Program-made: the position numbers and the translations under genes
Notes under the pieces: generated by a model
Told to the model about the DNA's origin: nothing
The model's database searches: none
What the model saw: only the letters and a program-made list of their open reading frames with translations
Assembly (NCBI GenBank): GCA_965228005.1
Contig: CBDDGV010000004.1
Span: 310,001-374,000, forward strand
DNA: 64,000 nt
From: JBCCXZ01 sp965228005
GTDB lineage: Bacteria; Planctomycetota; Planctomycetia; Pirellulales; Lacipirellulaceae
Direction of reading: 5' to 3'
In this document: piece by piece, positions 58,904-64,000 of the stretch
How positions within the stretch are numbered: position 1 is the stretch's first letter
Layout: each line of letters opens with the position of its first letter

Positions 58904-59998
58904 CTACTTGCTGGCGGCGTCGACTTCGGCGCGGGCCTTGGCGACGGCCGTGGCGATGCGGCGGACGTTGCTCCAGTCGTCCTTGTAATTGACCTCGACA
59001 AAGTTCACCGCGCCGGTGGGGCCCCACTCGGCTTCGAGCCCCGTGGCGGTCCAGTCGAAGCCGAGCAGCACTTCTTTGATCGCCTCTTTGATCTCGGGCT
59101 TCAGGTTGTGTGCGTAGCCGATGGCCGCGGGCGGGAAGAGCTCCGATTCGTAGATGGCGCGGATGGCGTCCGGGGCTATCTCACCGCGGCCCTGCATCCC
59201 GTCGAGCAGGTCGCTCGCGACGGCGGCCGCGTCGACCTCGCCGTTGGCGACGCGTTGGATGGACTGTTCGTGGCCGTAGCTGAACCCCCAGCGGTAGTCG
59301 CGCTCGGGCAGCCAGTTGTGTTCCTCGAGCAAAAGCACGAGCGGGGCCTTGTAGCCGCTGTTGGAACGGGGGCGGGTGAACGCGACGCGCTTGCCTTCCA
59401 GGTCGCCCGTTTCTTTGATCTCGCTGTCGGCAGCAACGATCATCTTCATCTTGTAGCCGTAGGTGCCGTCCTCGCGGCCGAAGGTGCAGATCGGGACGAA
59501 GCCCGCTTCGTTGACCCCCGCGAGGGTGGCGCCGGTGGAGAAGCCCGAGATGTGGACCTCGCCTTCGCGGAGGGCGCGGAGCTGCTCGCCGGTGTCGGTG
59601 AAGACGACGTACTCCACGGGCTTGCCGAGCCGCTCGGAGAGGGCGGCCATCAGCTCCAGCCAGGGGGCGGTGGCTTCGTCGCCGGTCTGGCTGGTGCTGG
59701 CGATGTAGGTGAACTTGATCGCCTCGGGGTCGAACAGCTCGCTGGCGTCGGTCGGCTCGTCGGCGACCAGGTCGCCGTCGGCGTCTTGGTAGGCCTCGGC
59801 CAGCTTGTCGGGCTGGGTCTTCGAGGAGAGGATCCCGCGGAGGGTCTTGTTGACCAGCTCCTCGTCGGCCTGCGCCTGGAGCTTGGTTGTGTACTGCGCC
59901 TGGCCCAGGTAGGCGATGATGCCCAACACGGCCACGATGCCCAAGAGGCGGCCCCACGCGATGGTCGGCGGGCTGGGTTCGGCGGACGTATCGGACAT
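58904..59998 (-). CDS. PhnD-type phosphate/phosphonate-binding protein
   Basis: 364 residues. An N-terminal membrane segment is at about 14-33 rather than a plain signal peptide. The PhnD/SsuA/periplasmic-binding type II fold is shown by KFTYIASTSQTGDEA, YVVFTDTGEQLRALREGEVHISGFSTGAT (key LREGEVHISGFSTGA) and GKRVAFTRPRSNSGYKAPL (key RVAFTRPRSNSGY). A short Asp-rich loop DADGDLVADEPTDASE near residue 72 resembles a calcium-binding loop and is unusual for the family. No permease or ATPase gene accompanies it, so it may be a stand-alone binding protein. Start ATG 59998. Confidence 0.85.
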   Translation of the reverse strand: MSDTSAEPSPPTIAWGRLLGIVAVLGIIAYLGQAQYTTKLQAQADEELVNKTLRGILSSKTQPDKLAEAYQDADGDLVADEPTDASELFDPEAIKFTYIASTSQTGDEATAPWLELMAALSERLGKPVEYVVFTDTGEQLRALREGEVHISGFSTGATLAGVNEAGFVPICTFGREDGTYGYKMKMIVAADSEIKETGDLEGKRVAFTRPRSNSGYKAPLVLLLEEHNWLPERDYRWGFSYGHEQSIQRVANGEVDAAAVASDLLDGMQGRGEIAPDAIRAIYESELFPPAAIGYAHNLKPEIKEAIKEVLLGFDWTATGLEAEWGPTGAVNFVEVNYKDDWSNVRRIATAVAKARAEVDAASK

Positions 59999-60188
59999 GG
60001 TGCTGCCTGGGAGAGGTGGTGTGGCTGCGGCGCGGGCGGAGCAAGCGATCCGCCGTCGTGACGCGGCAAGGGGGGCTGATCCGGACCGGCCAGAATACCA
60101 TTTGGGCCGCCAGATTCAATAAACGGCCGTCGCGACGGCCAGGGGTCGGCCGGGCTTCGAGACGGAAGTCGGCGTTGCGAACCGGCGG

Positions 60189-60587
60189 CTAGATCGTGAT
60201 GCCGATCGCCTTGGCCCGCAGCGTGAGCCCGGGCCGGAAGAAGACCATCGGCCGGAGCGCCCGCTTGGGTCCGCGGAGGGCGGCCCGGCGACGCGACCAG
60301 AAGAAGGTGGAGTCGACCAGCGAGCGGGGCAGCTTCCCCGTGTTGACCAGCTTGACGACCCGATCGATGAACGCGAAGTCGGACTTGGTGACGGCCCGGA
60401 GGCCGACGCGGAGCTGGTCGGAAAGCGACACCTGCAGCCCGGGGCCGAAGGCGGTGGAGCCGATGGTGCTGGGGTTGGCCGGCTGAGCGCGTACTGCCCG
60501 CGGCAGCAGCGGGGCGGCCGCCACGGCCAGCAGCAAGGCCGCCAAACAGACCGTCTTCGTGGAGGGTGCGTGGGCTCGGTTTGGCAT
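60189..60587 (-). CDS. hypothetical secreted basic protein
   Basis: 132 residues with a signal peptide ending near residue 34 (AVRAQ). The mature part is short and basic with a Phe/Arg-rich middle (FFWSRRRAALRGPKRALRP). No family is recognised. The start ATG 60587 is the first in-frame ATG. It ends about 190 bases after the PhnD-like gene start on the same strand. Confidence 0.6.
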   Translation of the reverse strand: MPNRAHAPSTKTVCLAALLLAVAAAPLLPRAVRAQPANPSTIGSTAFGPGLQVSLSDQLRVGLRAVTKSDFAFIDRVVKLVNTGKLPRSLVDSTFFWSRRRAALRGPKRALRPMVFFRPGLTLRAKAIGITI

Positions 60588-61235
60588 GGGAGCGGCCTTC
60601 CAGAAGAGTTCGGGCGGAGTGGGGTCGCCCAGCGATCAGAGTATTCCGAGACGGCGGGAGAATAGGAAAAGCGATCGGCGGAGGGCAAGGCCGCTCAATC
60701 GTTGTGCAGCGCACGATCGATTGCGGTGCTGTCAAACACTCGGCTCCACTTTTTCGTACAGGAAAAGCAGGGGATGACGGTCTCGGCGTCTGCTTTCTGG
60801 CGCGCCGATTGCAGAGCCGGTTTCTGCAGGCCGGCCCCTGTTCCCGGGGGTAGAATTATCGTGTAATGTCCCGCCCGCGCACGGTTCGGCTCACGGCCGG
60901 CGGCGTTGCGGGCCGATGAGCAGTGGGCCGAACCCCACACAGACTTTTGCGAGACAACAAGTTTCTTGGAACAAACGCGCCGCTCGGGCGGCGTTTACGA
61001 ATCAAACTTCCTGGTCGCAATTCCGTCGGGAGGACCAATTTTTTGGATTGGCTTGAGTCGAACCACGGCGGTGCGCAGCACCGTCCGACCCACGCCTTTC
61101 TTCCAGCGACTCCACACCGTCGCAATTAGACCGGAAGTTTGTCCACAACGGAAAAGGGCCGTACGCCGCAATGAGCGGGTGCGGCCCTTTTCTATTGCGT
61201 CGGGCCTGTTAAACCGGAGATCAGGTTCTTTGATT
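60588..61235. other. long intergenic region, possible ncRNA locus
   Basis: No credible protein gene is seen. A TAGAAT box (60851-60856) on the plus strand is followed by about 330 bases with local hairpins (for example CCAAT-TTTTTGG-ATTGG near 61040) and a strong bidirectional terminator (61151-61192). I compared the segment by eye with tmRNA, RNase P, 6S and SRP RNA and found no match. Confidence 0.45.
61151..61192. terminator. bidirectional intrinsic terminator
   Basis: GAAAAGGGCCG (61151-61161) and CGGCCCTTTTC (61182-61192) form a perfect 11-bp stem with T-rich sequence on both strands. It can end transcription from either side. Confidence 0.75.
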
Positions 61236-61308
61236 TGTGGGAGGGCTCTCCGAGCCCGATTTCGTATTCCGTAGGCGAGCGTAATCGGCCTCAGAGAGGC
61301 CTCCCACA
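61236..61308. repeat. 73-base palindromic element, copy 2 (TGTRGGAGG type)
   Basis: Begins TGTGGGAGGGCTCTCCGAG and ends CTCCCACA at 61308; the arms contain GAG-CCCGAT on the left and ATCGGCCTCAGAGAGG on the right. It is the same length as copy 1 at 58279. A small ATCAGCC-TTC-GGCTGAT hairpin follows at 61308-61324. Confidence 0.85.
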
Positions 61309-61363
61309 ATCAGCCTTCGGCTGATGGTCTGGGCACCCTTCGTTTGCATCATCAGACCGCGAT

Positions 61364-62197
61364 TCAACCAACCGGCTTGGCGAGCCGCATCGCCAGGTCG
61401 AGCAGCGTGACGACGTCGATCGCGTTGTGCCGGAGGACCGCTTCTAGCTCGCCGCCGTCGCCCGTTTCGACGTAGCGCTGGTACACGGCGGGGATCTGGC
61501 TGCCGGGGATGTCGCCGGTGCGCGAGCGGCGGCAGACCATCCGTTCGAGCGTCTGCAGTTTGCAGTCGGGGAGGCTCGCACGCCATTTCCGGCGGCTGTG
61601 GTGCAGCAGGTCGACGTGCGTCGGCTCGGGCATGCCCCGACCGCGGAAGAGCAGGTGCCGGGTCGAGCGGTCGACGACCATCGGCCAGTCGAAGCTTTTG
61701 CCGTTGAAGGTCAGCAGGAGCGATTCGCCCGTGAGCGTCTGCCAAAGGGCTTCCAGGACGGAGCGTTCTTCGCTGTAGTTGCGGGCGAGCAGCAGCTCGA
61801 CTTGTAGTCGGGGCTCGCAACGCAGCAGGCCGACGAGGAAGAGGGCGTTGCCCGAGAGGCCGCAGGTTTCGAGGTCCAGACAGACGAGGTTCTCGGGGAA
61901 CGAGTGGGTGATAGCGGTTAGCTCGTCGGCCGCGTCTTCCGCGACGGCCTCGGTGAGAAAGGCATGGCGTTTGGCGAGCAGCTCGGGCCCGCCGGGCCAG
62001 AACTCTTCGAGCGGGACGGCGATGCGGAGGTGCTCGCCGGAGGCGGTACCGACAGGTTCACCGCGTTCGAGCAGGCCCGCCGTGGATTGCACGGGCGGTG
62101 TCGGCTTCGCAACAGACGGCCGAGGGGCGGCCTTAGCGGTGGGCAGCGGCTGGCGGTTGAGCGCTTCGAGGCGGCTGCGGAGGCGTTCTTCGAGCAT
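61364..62197 (-). CDS. ribonuclease H-like DEDD exonuclease, MrfB/YprB-like
   Basis: 277 residues. The RNase H-like exonuclease fold has its acidic sites in view: DLETCG near residue 110, NGKSFDWP near 167, LLHHSRRKW near 200 and HNAIDVVTL near 260. The N-terminal 60 residues are Pro/Ala-rich and probably flexible. In Bacillus subtilis, YprB (MrfB) works with the helicase YprA (MrfA) to repair mitomycin C damage. MrfB there has a C-terminal TPR region, which is missing here. The gene lies downstream of a membrane protein and a helicase of the MrfA type on the same strand, 27 bases after the membrane gene. Confidence 0.85.
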   Translation of the reverse strand: MLEERLRSRLEALNRQPLPTAKAAPRPSVAKPTPPVQSTAGLLERGEPVGTASGEHLRIAVPLEEFWPGGPELLAKRHAFLTEAVAEDAADELTAITHSFPENLVCLDLETCGLSGNALFLVGLLRCEPRLQVELLLARNYSEERSVLEALWQTLTGESLLLTFNGKSFDWPMVVDRSTRHLLFRGRGMPEPTHVDLLHHSRRKWRASLPDCKLQTLERMVCRRSRTGDIPGSQIPAVYQRYVETGDGGELEAVLRHNAIDVVTLLDLAMRLAKPVG

Positions 62198-62224
62198 GGC
62201 TTCCCCCGTCGGCTCACTGGGCGA

Positions 62225-62707
62225 CTACTGCATGTCCCGGAGTTGCCGTTCGACCCAGTCGGATACGATCGGCGTGGTGGGGAAGTAGAAGAACTTCGTA
62301 ACGAGCATCGCGGTCGCGAAGGCGAGGGACGGGCCGTAGCCTTCGATCATGTAGGCGGCCAGGTTGAAGAAGGCGGCGCCTTCGAGCAGCGCGAGGCCGA
62401 CGATGCTTTTGGTCACGAACAGTTGGGTGATCGCCTCGACTCGATCGGCTTGCCCAGTGCTTCGTTGGGCGATGCCCTTGAGGCCGGCTTGCGCCACCAG
62501 CTTGGGCAGGAATGTCTGCATCGCTAGTGCGACGAGCGCTGCACCGATGGCGGCGTAAGAGACAATCTGTGGCGCTCCGCCCTGCTCTGGCGCCGCCGAG
62601 ATGGCGTATGCGCCGAAGCCGAGGACGCCGGCGGCCATCGCCGCGACGATGATCTGCAACGTGCGGGCCACGCCCGTGATTTGCTGCTGCTCTTGTTCGC
62701 TGAACAT
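62225..62707 (-). CDS. hypothetical membrane protein inside the mrfAB-like operon
   Basis: 160 residues with about four hydrophobic segments (residues about 15-40, 45-68, 95-120 and 125-143). No family is recognised. Start ATG 62707 lies 13 bases after the helicase stop; its stop lies 27 bases before the exonuclease start. The tight spacing marks it as the middle gene of a three-gene operon. A membrane protein is unexpected between a repair helicase and its exonuclease. Confidence 0.72.
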   Translation of the reverse strand: MFSEQEQQQITGVARTLQIIVAAMAAGVLGFGAYAISAAPEQGGAPQIVSYAAIGAALVALAMQTFLPKLVAQAGLKGIAQRSTGQADRVEAITQLFVTKSIVGLALLEGAAFFNLAAYMIEGYGPSLAFATAMLVTKFFYFPTTPIVSDWVERQLRDMQ

Positions 62708-62720
62708 GCCGGCTGCGTGC

Positions 62721-64000
62721 CTACTCGGTTGCGCTGAGTTCCCGCTGAGCGGTATCTTCGCAGACCGGCTCGCCGCGGAGCAACTCCAGTAGCCGCAGCG
62801 TGGCGGGCTTGTTGGGCATGGGGTGTCCGCGGCTGAGGTCGGGGTCGCTGTGCATGCCGGGCGCCAGATTGGGGAGGCCCACGCAGCTCGGGCATCCCTC
62901 CTGGCAGGGGCACTCGGCGACCAGCTCGTGACAGATGCGCAGCAGCTCGGCGACGTGCTGCATGCCCTTCTGGCAGTAACCCAGGCCGCCGGGGTAGCGG
63001 TCGTAGAGGATCATGGTCGTGCGGCCGAGGTTCTTGCTGTCGACCACGCCGCCGAGGTCGCGGCTGTCGCACATCGAGACCAGCGGCAGCGCGACGATCG
63101 CCAGGTTGCGCAAGCCCGCGACGCCCTCGCTCGCCCGCAGCCCGGCGGCCTTCATCTGTGTGCGGATGGCGTCGTCGGGCGAGAGCCAGAGCGCAGTGGT
63201 CTCGAGCGTTTGGGCGGGGATGTCGACCGGCCCCAGGCCGATGTTCTCGCGGGTATTGAACTTGATCTTCTTGAACGCGACCGTCTGCCACGACACATCC
63301 ACGTCGCCGTAGGCCACCGTGGCCCCGGGGACGGCGGCGCTCTGCTCGCGTTCGTCGCGGATGAGGACGTTGCTTTCGAGCACGGCCTGGGTGTAGTAGT
63401 CGCTCTCGCGGCGTTCGACGTAGGCCACCTTGCCGTTGAGGTCGAGCTCGCGGACGAAGTAGGTCTCGCCGTCGTGCAGGTAGGTCGCCTCGGGGTAGAC
63501 CAGCTCGGGGGCGCTGATCGAGTCGACGTTGGCGATCACGACGTGATCCTCCGACTCGGCGGGGTCGGCCCCGGCGGCGAGGGTGTCGCGGAGGACGCTC
63601 TGCGGCTTGCGGAGGACGATGCTGAAGGTGTTGTCGCTCATGTGGCGGAGGCTCACGCCCACGGTGGGGTTTTGCCCGCCGGGGTGGTAGAGCAGGCCGT
63701 CGACCTCGGCGAGCTGCTTCTCGTCGGTGAGCACGCTCGAAACGGGTCCGGCGAGGGCGCCGAACTGCTCGAGGTCGTCGTCGGAGAGGGGCAGCTCGAA
63801 CGCGGCGGCCTTGAGGTGCTTGGCGAGCACGTAGGGGTTCTCGGGGTCGACGACCGCGTTCTCCGGCGACTGGGCGAAGAAGTACTCCGGGTGCCGCAAC
63901 AGGTACTGATCGACCGGGTCGTTTCCGGCGATGAGCACGGCGAGGCTCTCGTCGTGGCGGCGTCCGCTGCGGCCGGCCTGCTGCCAGCAGCTGGCGATCG
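62721..64000 (-). CDS. DEAD/DEAH-box helicase, MrfA/YprA-like (5' end outside window)
   Basis: The frame runs from the window's right end to the stop at 62721, so about 426 C-terminal residues are visible. The part seen follows helicase motif VI (QAGRSGRR is read just past the right-end codons) and includes the DUF1998-type C-terminal region with a four-Cys zinc site: CHELVAECPCQEGCPSC, then a C-terminal tail. This arrangement is that of the MrfA (YprA) family. In Bacillus subtilis MrfA acts with MrfB on mitomycin C-damaged DNA. The ATG at 63938 is internal and is not the start. Confidence 0.85.
   Translation of the reverse strand, partial: IASCWQQAGRSGRRHDESLAVLIAGNDPVDQYLLRHPEYFFAQSPENAVVDPENPYVLAKHLKAAAFELPLSDDDLEQFGALAGPVSSVLTDEKQLAEVDGLLYHPGGQNPTVGVSLRHMSDNTFSIVLRKPQSVLRDTLAAGADPAESEDHVVIANVDSISAPELVYPEATYLHDGETYFVRELDLNGKVAYVERRESDYYTQAVLESNVLIRDEREQSAAVPGATVAYGDVDVSWQTVAFKKIKFNTRENIGLGPVDIPAQTLETTALWLSPDDAIRTQMKAAGLRASEGVAGLRNLAIVALPLVSMCDSRDLGGVVDSKNLGRTTMILYDRYPGGLGYCQKGMQHVAELLRICHELVAECPCQEGCPSCVGLPNLAPGMHSDPDLSRGHPMPNKPATLRLLELLRGEPVCEDTAQRELSATE

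Noticed and set aside
61040..61070. tRNA-like GAGTCGAACC segment near 61050
   Set aside because: The flanking bases do not form a T stem, and no acceptor, D or anticodon arms can be built.
60906..61274. 122-codon open frame in the spacer between the small secreted gene and the exonuclease gene
   Set aside because: It runs through a terminator and a palindromic repeat, has no recognisable domain, and lacks a ribosome-binding site.

Overview
The window looks like chromosomal DNA from a high-GC planctomycete, most likely a member of the Pirellulales close to Lacipirellulaceae. The support is gene content: cytoplasmic PQQ-type beta-propeller proteins, a DUF1559 protein, a DUF1080 (3-keto-disaccharide hydrolase) protein, two PEP-CTERM proteins, a TIGR03790 protein, a DUF4261 protein, K/A-rich tail proteins and a very cysteine-rich secreted protein. 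This placement is by recognition of family combinations, not by a database search. There are no rRNA or tRNA genes, no CRISPR array, no phage and no insertion sequence with a transposase.

Layout. 1-1757: the 3' part of a SAM methyltransferase, a small toxin-antitoxin pair whose toxin is frameshifted, and a membrane protein. 1758-2339: a repeat-filled spacer. 2340-10372: a minus-strand metabolic block with putA, a zinc-ribbon/CBS protein, korB, korA and a second CBS protein; it links proline and glutamate breakdown to 2-oxoglutarate oxidation with ferredoxin. 10567-14150: an unknown protein, an esterase, then ribBA on the plus strand. 14171-17715: a FixJ-type regulator, a PEP-CTERM protein and a sulfite reductase. 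17882-19789: pgpA, folD and a histone H1-like K/A-rich protein. 19808-24301: a receiver protein lacking the usual phospho-Asp, and two tandem beta-propeller proteins. 24967-29263: the cysteine-rich repeat protein, a secreted protein, a FliN/SpoA protein and nadA.

29264-32136 is visibly poorer in GC, carries DUF4261 and DUF1559 genes and is bracketed by dispersed repeats. 32173-37592: an STADILAAARGGD-repeat protein, DUF1080, an unknown gene, hicBA, prfB with a programmed +1 frameshift, and mnmA. 37728-41107: an apparent operon with a palindromic operator, a TetR regulator, a redoxin/cytochrome c/copper monooxygenase fusion and a six-TM ABC membrane domain without an ATPase. 41226-53757: a PEP-CTERM protein, YceI, FloA, a lipoprotein, a DPF-motif protein, a 1424-residue TPR protein and TIGR03790. 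53906-58237: a three-gene MacB-like exporter. 58391-64000: purE, a PhnD-like protein, a small secreted protein, a possible ncRNA locus, and a helicase/membrane protein/exonuclease operon resembling mrfAB.

The most unusual signals are non-coding. A heptad repeat TTRGCNN (6-7 copies) follows the stop codons of three unrelated genes, always in the sense orientation; because 7 is not a multiple of 3 it places stop codons in all reading frames of both strands. There are also several 73-nt or longer palindromic elements. The best coding candidates for something undescribed are the TetR/redoxin-monooxygenase/ABC-membrane operon, the cysteine-rich protein, the DPF-repeat protein and the extra membrane gene inside the mrfAB-like operon.
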